Positions 16,863 through 25,655 are shown, counted from the stretch's first letter. The stretch is DNA of 36,298 nt from Pseudomonas sp. GM74 (GCF_000282455.1 NZ_AKJG01000100.1:1-36298); one strand, 5' to 3'. Notes: generated by a model not told the origin, from the letters alone. Numbers and translations are program-made.

Positions 16863-16973
16863 ATAGGGGATCCGGTCCGGGCGGCTTGGGCTTTGTGCAC
16901 CGTACAGTAACAGCTTGTATGGGCAGGAAAAAGACGGCGGTTAATGCTTGGTTAATTGTATGGGTAGATGCCT

Positions 16974-17120
16974 TGTAGCAGCTGGCGAAGCCTGCGTCCG
17001 GCTCGGGCCGCGTTCGGACGAAGCAGTCGTGAATCCTGAGTGCAAGGTCATCCTGACTCACCGCATTGTCTGAATCTACGACTGCTTCGCAGCCGGACGC
17101 AGGCTTCGCCAGCTGCTACA
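16974..17120. repeat. 147-bp nested inverted repeat (REPIN-like)
   Basis: Outer arms of 30 bp (16974-17003 and 17091-17120) are perfect reverse complements, starting TGTAGCAGCTGGCGAAGCCT. Inside them a second pair, CGAAGCAGTCGT (17019-17030) and its complement (17078-17089), is also perfect. The whole can fold into one long hairpin with a small side mismatch region and a roughly 47-base loop. It differs in sequence from the REP pairs at 31-166 and 20873-20950, so it is another repeat family. The rest of the 16863-17175 gap holds the nppA1 upstream region and a terminator; I see no gene. Confidence 0.85.
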
Positions 17121-17147
17121 GGGCCGGTGCAGGGTGTCCGGACAAAA

Positions 17148-17177
17148 CAAGCCCCTCGATTGAGGGGCTGTTTTTTT
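17148..17177. terminator. Intrinsic terminator after mltD
   Basis: AGCCCCTC-GATT-GAGGGGCT (17150-17169) forms an eight-pair stem. On the plus strand seven T follow, and they run into the mltD stop codon. On the minus strand, the direction of mltD, the tail is TGTTTTGT, which is weaker but still U-rich. It probably works in both directions and separates mltD from the repeat and the npp operon. Confidence 0.8.
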
Positions 17178-18606
17178 AGTGCGGATTGGCCACCGTCAAC
17201 ATCTGGCCGGGCTTGAGCGCCTGGCCGACTCGCGGGTTCCAGCGCTTGAGGTGCTGCATCTCTACGTTGAAGCGCTTGGCCACGATGTACAGCGAGTCGC
17301 CTTGCTGGACCTTGTACTTGGTCTGCTGCTTCTTGGTATTGGCTGCAATCACGGTATTGACGCGCCCGGAGCTACGCTTGCTGGTGTCCTGCATGACCAG
17401 GGTCTGGCCGGGCTTGAGGTTCTTGCCGGTCAACTTGTTCCAGCGTTGCAGGTCCTTCACATCGACGTTGTTGGCCTTGGCGATGGAGCCGAGGTTGTCA
17501 CCCCGCTTGACCCGGTAGGAGCGCTTGACGCTGGCGACCCGGGTGTCGTCGGCACCTTCGAAGACCGGCTTGAGCGATTTCTTGCTGATCAGTTCTTCAG
17601 GGCGCATGGTCTGCAGGCTGCTGGTCAGCAGTTGTGCCTTGGAGGTCGGGACCAGCAGATGTTGCGGGCCGTCGAGGGTGGTGCGCTGCTTGAAGGCCGG
17701 GTTGAGCTGGAACAGTTCGTCTTCGTCGATGTTGGCGACTTCAGCGACCTTGGACAGGTCCATGCGCTGGTTGATTTCGACGACCTGGAAGTAGGGCTCG
17801 TTGGCGATCGGGTTGAGGTTCACGCCATAGGCTTCCGGCGCCATCACCACCTGCGACAGTGCCAGCAACTTCGGCACGTAGGCCTGGGTTTCGGAGGGCA
17901 GCGGCAGGTTCCAGTAGTCGGTCGGCAGGCCGAGGCGTTCGTTGCGCTCGATGGCCCGGCTGACGGTACCTTCGCCGGCGTTGTAGGCCGCCAGGGCCAG
18001 CATCCAGTCGCCGTTGAACATGTCGTGCAGGCGGGTCAGGTAATCCAGCGCGGCGGTGGTCGACGCGGTGATGTCGCGACGGCCATCATAGAAACGGGTT
18101 TGTCGCAGGTTGAAGTAACGCCCGGTGGAGGGGATGAATTGCCAAAGACCCACCGCGTCGGCCCGGGAATAGGCCATCGGGTTGTAGGCACTTTCAATCA
18201 CTGGCAACAGGGCCAGTTCCAGCGGCATGTTGCGTTCTTCAAGGCGTTCGACGATGTAGTGAATGTAGAGGCTGCCACGTTCGCCGGCGTTTTCGAGGAA
18301 AGACGGATTGCTGGCGAACCACAGGCGCTGCTGCTCGATGCGCGGGTTGACACCCAGCCCGTCCTGCAGCTGGAAGCCCTGGCGCATACGCTCCCAGACG
18401 TCCTGTGGAATTTGCGGGCTGGGCTTTTCGCTGAGCCAGATCGGCTTCTGCTTGGCGCGCGCGGCGATGTTCGGCGTGTGCGCCGCATCGGTCTGCGGCG
18501 CATGGCTGGAACAGCCCGCCAGGGTGGCGGACACAGCCACCGCAATGGCTTGAGCCAGGCGGGTCAATGCGTCGGAACTGATGGCTTTGCGAATAGGTGA
18601 CGACAT
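17176..18606 (-). CDS. mltD: Membrane-bound lytic murein transglycosylase D
   Basis: A 476-residue lipoprotein that cleaves the MurNAc-GlcNAc bond of peptidoglycan, forming a 1,6-anhydro end. The signal peptide ends in the lipobox LAGC (about C32). The SLT domain has the catalytic glutamate in PVIESAYNP (about E137), followed by GLWQFIPSTGRYF and ALAAYNAGEG. Two LysM peptidoglycan-binding modules lie at roughly 363-405 and 430-472, with YRVKRGDNLGSIAKANNV and KYKVQQGDSLYIVAKRFNV openings. I chose the ATG at 18606; a TTG eight codons earlier is also in frame. It lies 99 bp downstream of gloB on the same strand. Confidence 0.95.
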   Translation of the reverse strand: MSSPIRKAISSDALTRLAQAIAVAVSATLAGCSSHAPQTDAAHTPNIAARAKQKPIWLSEKPSPQIPQDVWERMRQGFQLQDGLGVNPRIEQQRLWFASNPSFLENAGERGSLYIHYIVERLEERNMPLELALLPVIESAYNPMAYSRADAVGLWQFIPSTGRYFNLRQTRFYDGRRDITASTTAALDYLTRLHDMFNGDWMLALAAYNAGEGTVSRAIERNERLGLPTDYWNLPLPSETQAYVPKLLALSQVVMAPEAYGVNLNPIANEPYFQVVEINQRMDLSKVAEVANIDEDELFQLNPAFKQRTTLDGPQHLLVPTSKAQLLTSSLQTMRPEELISKKSLKPVFEGADDTRVASVKRSYRVKRGDNLGSIAKANNVDVKDLQRWNKLTGKNLKPGQTLVMQDTSKRSSGRVNTVIAANTKKQQTKYKVQQGDSLYIVAKRFNVEMQHLKRWNPRVGQALKPGQMLTVANPH

Positions 18607-18705
18607 TGGCTGGAAGTAAGTTCCGGGCAAAAATGTCGGGCGATTCTAGAAAGCACACCCTGCGCGGTCAACCTTTCAGAATTGTTGCAATCTTGAGAAG
18701 CCCCT

Positions 18706-19473
18706 TTAGAACCTGTCTTTCCACGCTCGAAGCGCAGCAAAAACCATATCGGGCGCCGAGTTATCGGTGCCGGTCCGTTCGTCCGCTTTTTCTTTAACGG
18801 ATGTTTCACCGGAGCGCAAAAACGGGTTTGTGAGCTTTTCCAGCGCCAGTGTCGAGGGCAGCGTCATGATCCCGGATTCCCGTAGGCGGGCGACTTTGGC
18901 CAGGCGCTCGGCGGTGTCCGGGTTGTTCGGTTCGACGGCCGCGGCAAACTTCAGGTTGCCGAGGGTGTATTCGTGGGTGCAGTACACCAGCGTGTCATCC
19001 GGCAACCCGGCAAGGCGTGTCAGCGAGCTGTACATTTGCTGTGGCGTGCCTTCGAACAAGCGTCCGCAACCGGCGGCAAACAGTGTGTCGCCGCAGAACA
19101 GCAAGCCGTGATGGTAATAGGCGATGTGCCCCAGGGTGTGGCCCGGGACCGCGAGGACGTCGAAGTCCCAGCCGAGCACGCTGACCTTGTCGTTGTCCCT
19201 GAGCGCAACGTCCCGCCCCGGGATCGTTTCGCTGGCCGGACCATAGACTTTCGCGTCCGTCGCTTTTTTCAGCTGTTCGACGCCGCCGACGTGGTCATGA
19301 TGGTGATGAGTGATCAAAATATCACTCAGTACCCAGCCCGGATTGGCACCGAGCCAGGCCTTCACGGGGGCTGCATCACCCGGGTCGACGACCGCGCAGC
19401 GCTTGCTGCCGTGGTCTTGTAACAACCAGATGTAGTTGTCGGTGAAGGCGGGCAGGGCAGTGATCTGTATCAT
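18706..19473 (-). CDS. gloB: Hydroxyacylglutathione hydrolase (glyoxalase II)
   Basis: A 255-residue cytosolic metallo-beta-lactamase-fold enzyme. It hydrolyses S-D-lactoylglutathione to D-lactate and glutathione, the second step of methylglyoxal detoxification. The metal-binding motif THHHHDHVGG is at 55-64. Further ligands lie in VPGHTLGHIAYY and in the GDTLFAAGCGRLFEGT segment, and the glutathione-binding C-terminal domain includes YCTHEYTLGNLKFA. Although the frame is open upstream, MIQITALPAFTDNYIW is the standard start, at 19473. It is divergent from the methyltransferase gene with only 65 bp between, and is upstream of mltD. Confidence 0.96.
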   Translation of the reverse strand: MIQITALPAFTDNYIWLLQDHGSKRCAVVDPGDAAPVKAWLGANPGWVLSDILITHHHHDHVGGVEQLKKATDAKVYGPASETIPGRDVALRDNDKVSVLGWDFDVLAVPGHTLGHIAYYHHGLLFCGDTLFAAGCGRLFEGTPQQMYSSLTRLAGLPDDTLVYCTHEYTLGNLKFAAAVEPNNPDTAERLAKVARLRESGIMTLPSTLALEKLTNPFLRSGETSVKEKADERTGTDNSAPDMVFAALRAWKDRF

Positions 19474-19538
19474 CGTCGGATTCGCCAAGCGGAAAACATT
19501 GGCGCATCTTAGAGCTTCCTGGCGCGTTGGAGAATGCA

Positions 19539-20297
19539 ATGACTGATAAAGCGTTCGCACAAGCCGATCCTGACTGGCTGGCGTTGATCAGCGCCGCCCG
19601 CGAGTGGCTGGCCGGTCCCCTCGGGCAATTTCTGCTGGACGAAGAGCGGCGCATGCTCGAAGACGAGCTCGGGCGGTTTTTTGGTGGCTATCTGGTGCAT
19701 TACGGTCCCTCGGCCCAGACCCCGCCGCCGGCCCCCCAGGTGCAGCGCAATGTGCGCCTTGGCGCGCCGTTGCCGGGGGTCGAGATCGTTTGCGAGGAAC
19801 AGGCCTGGCCGCTGAGCGAGCATGCCGCCGATGTGGTGGTGCTGCAGCATGGCCTGGATTTCTGCCTGTCGCCCCACGGTCTGCTTCGCGAGGCGGCCAG
19901 CAGTGTTCGCCCCGGCGGGCATTTGCTGATCATCGGCATCAACCCCTGGAGCAGTTGGGGCCTGCGCCATGTGTTTGCCCAGGATGCGCTGCGCAAGGCG
20001 CGCTGCATTTCGCCGTCACGGGTCGCGGACTGGCTGAACCTGCTGGGCTTCGCGCTGGAGAAACGCCGCTTCGGGTGCTATCGTCCGCCGCTTGCGTCAC
20101 CGGCATGGCAGACCCGCCTGGCCGGTTGGGAGCGCAAGGCCGGTGACTGGCAATTGTCGGGTGGCGGCTTCTATTTATTGGTGGCGCGCAAGATCGTGGT
20201 GGGCCTGCGACCGGTCCGTCAGGAACGGCGCGAACCGATGGGCAAGCTGATCCCTTTGCCGATGGCCAAGGTCAACCGGCGCAACATCGAACCGTAA
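19539..20297 (+). CDS. Class I SAM-dependent methyltransferase (putative)
   Basis: A 252-residue soluble protein. The central part resembles the second half of a methyltransferase domain: LSEHAADVVVLQHGLDF, then LLREAASSVRPGGHLLIIGINPWSSWG, matching motifs II and III of the ubiE/type-11 family. The glycine-rich SAM loop is not obvious, so activity is uncertain. The C-terminal half has no recognised motif. An ATG at 19539 with GGAG six bases upstream is preferred to the in-frame TTG at 19527. It keeps the place between gloB and rnhA seen in other pseudomonads (PA1814 position). Its substrate is not known to me. Confidence 0.82.
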   Translation: MTDKAFAQADPDWLALISAAREWLAGPLGQFLLDEERRMLEDELGRFFGGYLVHYGPSAQTPPPAPQVQRNVRLGAPLPGVEIVCEEQAWPLSEHAADVVVLQHGLDFCLSPHGLLREAASSVRPGGHLLIIGINPWSSWGLRHVFAQDALRKARCISPSRVADWLNLLGFALEKRRFGCYRPPLASPAWQTRLAGWERKAGDWQLSGGGFYLLVARKIVVGLRPVRQERREPMGKLIPLPMAKVNRRNIEP

Positions 20298-20389
20298 TTC
20301 ACACTTTTCATTTGCGGCCGGGCATGTCCCGGCTTCGGGCGTCGTCGGTCAGCGATCGGCGGGCCAGCGCATTTTCTGGATAGATTGGC

Positions 20390-20842
20390 ATGAGCGATAG
20401 CGTAGAACTGTTCACCGACGGCGCCTGCAAAGGCAATCCTGGCCCTGGCGGCTGGGGCGCACTGCTGGTGTGCAAGGGCGTCGAAAAGGAACTGTGGGGC
20501 GGCGAAGCCAATACCACCAACAACCGCATGGAGCTGATGGGCGCGATCCGTGGCCTGGAAGAGCTCAAGCGTCCTTGCGAGGTGCTGCTGGTGACCGACT
20601 CCCAGTACGTGATGAAAGGTATCAACGAGTGGATGGACAACTGGAAGAAGCGCGGCTGGAAAACCGCGGCGAAGGAACCGGTGAAAAACGCTGATCTGTG
20701 GAAGTTGCTCGATGAGCAGGTCAACCGCCACAAGGTCACCTGGAAATGGGTGCGCGGACACATTGGCCATCACGGCAACGAACGGGCCGACCAGTTGGCC
20801 AACCGTGGCGTGGATGAAGTGCGTGGGTACAAGCAGGGCTGA
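20390..20842 (+). CDS. rnhA: Ribonuclease HI
   Basis: A 150-residue endonuclease that cuts the RNA strand of RNA-DNA hybrids, removing R-loops and primers. All catalytic positions match E. coli numbering: D10 (LFTDGACKGNPGPGGWG), E48 (NRMELMGAI), D70 (VTDSQYV), H124 (GHIGHHGN) and D134 (ERADQLANRG). The basic handle WMDNWKKRGWKT (about 81-92) is present. It begins 92 bp after the methyltransferase gene, and the gap contains a GGCCGGGCATGTCCCGGC-like hairpin. dnaQ follows after a REP pair, as is usual for these two replication genes. Confidence 0.97.
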   Translation: MSDSVELFTDGACKGNPGPGGWGALLVCKGVEKELWGGEANTTNNRMELMGAIRGLEELKRPCEVLLVTDSQYVMKGINEWMDNWKKRGWKTAAKEPVKNADLWKLLDEQVNRHKVTWKWVRGHIGHHGNERADQLANRGVDEVRGYKQG

Positions 20843-20872
20843 TTCCGGTACTGCCGATGCACCGCGCCGCGG

Positions 20873-20950
20873 CCTTCGCGAGCTAGCCCGCTCCCACATT
20901 GATCTCCATGCGCCACAGATCCCTTGTGGGAGCGGGCTTGCTCGCGAAGG
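20873..20950. repeat. Paired REP palindrome (REPIN)
   Basis: Twenty-six-base arms at 20873-20898 and 20925-20950 are reverse complements with one mismatch. They carry the TGTGGGAGCGGGCTTGCTCG sequence characteristic of Pseudomonas REP elements, with a 26-base spacer. The element lies between rnhA and dnaQ and could fold in RNA, affecting transcript stability between the two genes. Confidence 0.88.
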
Positions 20951-21035
20951 TGGCGACTCGGTGTATCTGAAAGCCCCTGCAAGCGTGATAACATCGCCGT
21001 TTTTGCACGATTGACCGATTGAGAGCTGAGCACTG

Positions 21036-21794
21036 ATGGCCACCAGATCCGTTGTACTCGACACCGAAACCACCGGCATGCCGGTGACCGACGGCCACCG
21101 GATTATCGAAATCGGTTGTGTCGAGTTGATCGGCCGACGCCTGACGGGCCGGCACTTTCACGTGTACCTGCAACCCGATCGCGAAAGTGACGAGGGCGCC
21201 ATCGGCGTTCACGGCATCACCAACGAATTCCTCGTGGGCAAGCCGCGTTTCGCCGAGGTGGCCGAAGAGTTCTTCGAGTTCATCAAGGGCGCGCAGCTGA
21301 TCATCCATAACGCGGCGTTCGACGTTGGCTTCATCAACAACGAATTCGCCCTGATGGGGCAGCAGGACCGCGCGGACATCACGCAGCACTGCTCGATCCT
21401 CGACACCCTGATGATGGCCCGGGAGCGTCACCCGGGGCAGCGCAACAGCCTCGACGCCCTGTGCAAACGCTATGGCGTCGACAACTCCGGCCGTGAACTG
21501 CACGGCGCCTTGCTCGACTCCGAGATTCTCGCCGACGTCTACCTGACCATGACCGGGGGGCAGACCAGCCTGTCCCTGGCCGGCAACGCCTCCGATGGCA
21601 ATGGCTCCGGTGAAGGGGCGGACAATTCGGCCACCGAGATTCGCCGTTTGCCGGCGGATCGCCAGCCGACGCGCATCATCCGCGCCAGCGAAGACGACCT
21701 GGCCCGCCACGCGGCGCGCCTGGAAATCATCGGCAAATCCGCGGGTGCCCCGGCGTTGTGGGTGCAGTTGGCCGAGGCGCAAGCGCAGGCCTGA
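21036..21794 (+). CDS. dnaQ: DNA polymerase III epsilon subunit, 3'-5' proofreading exonuclease
   Basis: A 252-residue proofreading exonuclease of the DEDDh class within the Pol III core. Exo I is LDTETTGMP (D9, E11), Exo II is IIHNAAFDVGF (D96), and Exo III is LHGALLDSEILADVY (H156, D161). After about residue 175 a linker and a C-terminal segment would contact the alpha subunit. It starts 193 bp after rnhA, past the REP pair. It ends 117 bp before ldcA. Confidence 0.96.
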   Translation: MATRSVVLDTETTGMPVTDGHRIIEIGCVELIGRRLTGRHFHVYLQPDRESDEGAIGVHGITNEFLVGKPRFAEVAEEFFEFIKGAQLIIHNAAFDVGFINNEFALMGQQDRADITQHCSILDTLMMARERHPGQRNSLDALCKRYGVDNSGRELHGALLDSEILADVYLTMTGGQTSLSLAGNASDGNGSGEGADNSATEIRRLPADRQPTRIIRASEDDLARHAARLEIIGKSAGAPALWVQLAEAQAQA

Positions 21795-21911
21795 CGCCCT
21801 GGAAAGCATTCTCGCCACAAGTTGGTGCATCCCGCTCGCCACATCCTCTGCAACACTCTACCCTGAGGTGATTGGCAGGCTCTGGTCTGCCGCCTCGGGA
21901 CACTGAGCCTC

Positions 21912-24167
21912 ATGTACAAAGACTTGAAATTCCCGGTCCTGATTGTCCATCGTGACATCAAGGCCGACAGCGTTGCCGGTGACCGCGTGCGGGGGATTGC
22001 CCGGGAGCTGGAGCAGGAAGGGTTCAGCGTCGTTTCGGCGGTGGACTACACCGAAGGACGTCTGGTGGCGTCGACTTACCACGGCTTGTCCTGCATGTTG
22101 ATTGCCTCCGAAGACGCCAGCACCCACTCTCATTTGTTGCAAAACATGGCCGAGCTGATCGGTCTGGCGCGGGTGCGAGCACCGGATCTGCCGATCTTCG
22201 CCCTGGGCGAAAAGGTGACCCTGGAAAACGCGCCCGCCGACGCCATGGCCGAGCTGAACCAGTTGCGCGGCATTCTCTACCTGTTCGAGGACACCGTGCC
22301 TTTTCTCGCCCGGCAGGTGGCCCGCGCAGCGCGCAAATACCTCGATGGCCTGCTGCCGCCGTTTTTCAAGGCATTGGTGCAACACACGGCGGACTCCAAC
22401 TACTCGTGGCACACCCCCGGTCACGGAGGTGGCGTGGCGTATCACAAGAGTCCGGTCGGGCAGGCGTTTCACCAGTTTTTCGGGGAAAACACCCTGCGCT
22501 CGGACCTTTCGGTGTCGGTGCCCGAGCTCGGCTCCTTGCTCGATCACACTGGCCCCCTGGCAGAAGCGGAGGCCCGCGCGGCGCGCAATTTCGGTGCCGA
22601 TCACACCTTTTTCGTGATCAATGGCACCTCCACGGCCAACAAAATTGTCTGGCACTCGGTAGTCGCCCGCGATGACCTGGTGCTGGTGGATCGCAATTGC
22701 CACAAGTCGGTGCTGCACTCGATCATCATGACCGGCGCGATCCCGCTGTACCTGTGTCCGGAGCGTAATGAACTGGGGATCATCGGCCCGATTCCACTGA
22801 GCGAGTTCAGCCGCGAATCGATCCAGGCCAAGATCGACGCCAGTCCGCTGACCAAGGGCCGTTCACCGAAGGTCAAGCTCGCGGTGGTGACCAATTCGAC
22901 CTATGACGGCCTCTGCTACAACGCCGAGCTGATCAGGCAGCAACTGGGCAATAGCGTTGAGGTGCTGCATTTCGACGAGGCCTGGTACGCCTATGCGGCG
23001 TTTCATGAGTTCTTTGCCGGGCGCTACGGCATGGGCACCTCCCGTGATGAGGGCAGCCCGTTGGTGTTCACCACCCATTCGACCCACAAGTTGCTGGCGG
23101 CCTTCAGCCAGGCATCGATGATTCACGTGCGCGATGGTGGTGCGCGGCAACTGGACCGGGATCGCTTCAACGAAGCGTTCATGATGCATATCTCGACCTC
23201 GCCGCAGTACGGCATCATCGCCTCGCTGGATGTGGCTTCGGCGATGATGGAAGGGCCGGCCGGGCGTTCGCTGTTGCAGGAAATGTTCGACGAAGCCCTG
23301 AGTTTTCGCCGGGCGCTGGCCAATTTGCGCCAGCACATTGCCGCCGATGACTGGTGGTTCTCGATCTGGCAACCGCCGTCGGCGCAAGGCATCGAGCGGG
23401 TCGTCACCGAGGATTGGTTGCTGCAACCCGATGCCGACTGGCACGGCTTTGGCGGCGTGACCGACGATTATGTGCTGCTCGACCCGATCAAGGTCACGCT
23501 GGTGATGCCGGGATTGACCGCCGGTGGCGCCCTCAGCGAGCGCGGGATTCCGGCGGCGGTGGTCAGCAAGTTCCTCTGGGAGCGTGGCCTGGTGGTCGAG
23601 AAGACCGGGCTGTATTCGTTCCTGGTGTTGTTCTCCATGGGCATCACCAAGGGCAAGTGGAGCACGCTGCTCACCGAGCTGCTGGAGTTCAAGCGCAGCT
23701 ATGACGCCAACGTCAGTCTGGCCAGCTGCCTGCCCTGCGTGGCGCAGGAGAATGTCGCGCGCTATCAGGGCATGGGGCTGCGTGATCTGTGCGATCAGTT
23801 GCATGCCTGTTATCGCAGCAATGCCACCGCCAGGCACCTCAAACGCATGTACACCGTATTGCCGGAAGTCGCGATGAAGCCGGCGGACGCCTATGATCAA
23901 TTGGTGCGAGGTGAAGTCGAGGCCGTGTCGATCGATGCGCTGGACGGGCGGATCGCAGCGGTGATGCTGGTGCCTTACCCACCGGGCATACCGTTGATCA
24001 TGCCGGGCGAGCGTTTTACCGAGTCGACCCGCTCGATCATCGACTACCTGGCGTTTGCCCGCACGTTCGATAGCAGTTTTCCGGGGTTCGTTGCTGATGT
24101 GCACGGATTGCAACACGAAGATCAGGGCAGTGGGCGGTGCTACACCGTCGATTGCATCAAGGAATGA
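21912..24167 (+). CDS. ldcA: PLP-dependent lysine (Orn/Lys/Arg-type) decarboxylase
   Basis: A 751-residue fold-type I decarboxylase with the wing domain (residues 1-130), PLP core and C-terminal domain of the inducible amino-acid decarboxylases. HTPGHGGG (167-174) and the SSxHKS-like DRNCHKSVLHS (260-270) bind PLP. The Schiff-base lysine is K393 in STHKLLAAFSQASM, and the cofactor aspartate lies in HFDEAWYA. Lysine decarboxylation gives cadaverine. Position after dnaQ matches LdcA of P. aeruginosa (PA1818), a lysine decarboxylase under ArgR control there. I find no convincing ArgR site here. It is followed by a GNAT gene whose likely start (24182) is 15 bp from the ldcA stop. Confidence 0.92.
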   Translation: MYKDLKFPVLIVHRDIKADSVAGDRVRGIARELEQEGFSVVSAVDYTEGRLVASTYHGLSCMLIASEDASTHSHLLQNMAELIGLARVRAPDLPIFALGEKVTLENAPADAMAELNQLRGILYLFEDTVPFLARQVARAARKYLDGLLPPFFKALVQHTADSNYSWHTPGHGGGVAYHKSPVGQAFHQFFGENTLRSDLSVSVPELGSLLDHTGPLAEAEARAARNFGADHTFFVINGTSTANKIVWHSVVARDDLVLVDRNCHKSVLHSIIMTGAIPLYLCPERNELGIIGPIPLSEFSRESIQAKIDASPLTKGRSPKVKLAVVTNSTYDGLCYNAELIRQQLGNSVEVLHFDEAWYAYAAFHEFFAGRYGMGTSRDEGSPLVFTTHSTHKLLAAFSQASMIHVRDGGARQLDRDRFNEAFMMHISTSPQYGIIASLDVASAMMEGPAGRSLLQEMFDEALSFRRALANLRQHIAADDWWFSIWQPPSAQGIERVVTEDWLLQPDADWHGFGGVTDDYVLLDPIKVTLVMPGLTAGGALSERGIPAAVVSKFLWERGLVVEKTGLYSFLVLFSMGITKGKWSTLLTELLEFKRSYDANVSLASCLPCVAQENVARYQGMGLRDLCDQLHACYRSNATARHLKRMYTVLPEVAMKPADAYDQLVRGEVEAVSIDALDGRIAAVMLVPYPPGIPLIMPGERFTESTRSIIDYLAFARTFDSSFPGFVADVHGLQHEDQGSGRCYTVDCIKE

Positions 24168-24181
24168 GGACCTTTCCCAGT

Positions 24182-24796
24182 ATGCAGCCGGTTATAAATC
24201 CGAATTATCCAGGGTTGTCGGTACGGGTTGCCGACGAGGGTTTTGCCGCCTATATCTGGGGCAGTGATTTCAGTTTTGAAGTCGCGGCCTACGGTGCGGC
24301 AAAAATAGGAGCGCCGGTGGCACAGTGGTCGGTTACCCCGATCACGCCTTATCGCAAGTGTTACGGCATCGACCCCGAGGAATTCAGCAGTTTTCGCGAT
24401 GCCGCCGACAGCGCGATTTTCATGGCGTATCTGGATGACCAGCCCGTGGGGCACCTGGTGGTCAGTACCAACTGGAACGGCTTTGCCCATATCGACGAAC
24501 TGGCGGTGCACGCTCCGGCCCGGCGGCATGGTGTAGCCAAGGCCCTGCTGGATGTGGCGCAGTTCTGGAGCCGCAAGAAAAAGCTCCCGGGCATCATGCT
24601 CGAAACCCAGAACAACAACCTGGGGGCCTGCAGGCTCTATGAGCGCTGCGGTTACGTGATCGGCGGGATCGACCACCTGCGCTATCGCGGCATCGATCCG
24701 AACACCGCCGAAGTAGCGCTGTTCTGGTATCGATTGTTCGAAAATCCGTTGGAAAACCGGTTCAGTTCGTCAGCATCGCCGCGGCTTGTTCCGTGA
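24182..24796 (+). CDS. GNAT acetyltransferase, streptothricin-acetyltransferase-like
   Basis: A 204-residue acetyl-CoA-dependent N-acetyltransferase. IDELAVHAPARRHGVAKALL holds the acetyl-CoA loop (R-x-x-G-V-A form). The following MLETQNNNLGACRLYERCGYVIGG is close in style to the SatA/YyaR streptothricin acetyltransferases, which modify the beta-lysine amine of the antibiotic. The start is uncertain: 24182 gives a compact domain, while 24164 or 24137 would overlap ldcA. It sits 15 bp after the lysine decarboxylase gene, so the substrate could be lysine, cadaverine or a lysine-like moiety, but this is inference. Its 3' end overlaps the convergent LysR gene by 35 bp. Confidence 0.85.
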   Translation: MQPVINPNYPGLSVRVADEGFAAYIWGSDFSFEVAAYGAAKIGAPVAQWSVTPITPYRKCYGIDPEEFSSFRDAADSAIFMAYLDDQPVGHLVVSTNWNGFAHIDELAVHAPARRHGVAKALLDVAQFWSRKKKLPGIMLETQNNNLGACRLYERCGYVIGGIDHLRYRGIDPNTAEVALFWYRLFENPLENRFSSSASPRLVP

Positions 24797-25655
24797 CGAT
24801 GGCCAACAGTGCCTGAACAGCCGCAGAGGGTTCGGCGTTTTTCAGGGTCAGGGCGTAGAGGCAGATCGGGACCGCTGGTGCCAGCGGGCAGGCGTCCAGT
24901 CCCGAGGCTTTGGCGCCGAGGGCGGTAAAGGGGTCGACGATGGCCAGGCCTTCGCCGGCCTCGACCATGCTGCGCATCATCTGATGCGTCTGGACCCGGG
25001 TCTGAATCACCGGGGCAGGGCGCAAACCGTGCAGTTTGTTTTCCAGCGCCGGACTCAACGGATCGTGCCCCTCCAGGCCGATCATCGATTGACCGGCCAG
25101 ATCCTGCAGTGAAATGTATTTCTGTTTCGGTTGCAGCCAGCCATGGGGGGCGAGCAACTGGAGTTTGCCCTGGGCAATCACCTGGCAATCGAGGTCGGCG
25201 TGATCGGGGTCATGCAGGCTCAGGCCCAGATCGCTTTCACGCAGCAGCAGGCTTCTGACGATGTCGCGGGTGGGCTGGCTCAGCAGAGTGCAAGGCGCGT
25301 CGGGCAGGCGTCGGCGCAGGGTCGCGATGCTGTGTGGCAACAATTGGTTGGCCAGAGGCGGGGTGCAGATGATGCGCAGCGGCGGCGCCAGGTACTGCCT
25401 GAGGCTGTTGGCCAGGCGCTGCACCGGTTCGAGCGCATCGTAGACCCGGGTAATTTCCACCTGCAAATCCCGCGCTTCGCGGGTGGCCTGCAATCGCCCG
25501 CGCACGCTGGCGAACAGCATGAAACCCAACTGATCCTCGGCGTCGCGCAGCAAGTGCTCGACTTCGGCCACCGGCAACTGCAGCCATTCGGCGGCGGTGC
25601 CCAGGTGACCGGTCTGCAAGAGCGCCTGGATCACTTCGATATGGCGTAAGCGCAT
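24762..25655 (-). CDS. LysR family transcriptional regulator
   Basis: A 297-residue regulator. The N-terminal winged helix-turn-helix opens MRLRHIEVIQALLQTGHLGTAAEWLQLP, with the QLGFMLF segment of the wing. A linker helix (about 60-90) leads to a periplasmic-binding-protein-like effector domain beginning PPLRIICTPPLANQLLPH. The last ~25 bases of coding sequence, including the stop, overlap the end of the convergent GNAT gene. The 75-aa gene lies 88 bp upstream on the same strand. No divergent target gene adjoins its start, so its regulon is not evident. Confidence 0.9.
   Translation of the reverse strand: MRLRHIEVIQALLQTGHLGTAAEWLQLPVAEVEHLLRDAEDQLGFMLFASVRGRLQATREARDLQVEITRVYDALEPVQRLANSLRQYLAPPLRIICTPPLANQLLPHSIATLRRRLPDAPCTLLSQPTRDIVRSLLLRESDLGLSLHDPDHADLDCQVIAQGKLQLLAPHGWLQPKQKYISLQDLAGQSMIGLEGHDPLSPALENKLHGLRPAPVIQTRVQTHQMMRSMVEAGEGLAIVDPFTALGAKASGLDACPLAPAVPICLYALTLKNAEPSAAVQALLAIVTEQAAAMLTN

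Noticed and set aside
14934..16910. A 658-codon open frame on the plus strand
   Set aside because: It is antisense to nppA1 and nppA2, whose signal peptides, motifs and ATGA overlap are clear; long antisense frames are expected at this GC content.
17179..18600. A 473-codon open frame on the plus strand
   Set aside because: It lies opposite mltD, whose lipobox, SLT and LysM motifs are unambiguous.
21811..21843. Direct repeat of CTCGCCACA before ldcA as an ArgR site
   Set aside because: The opposite strand reads TGTGGCGAG, the start of REP elements, and does not match the TGTCGC half-site of Pseudomonas ArgR.
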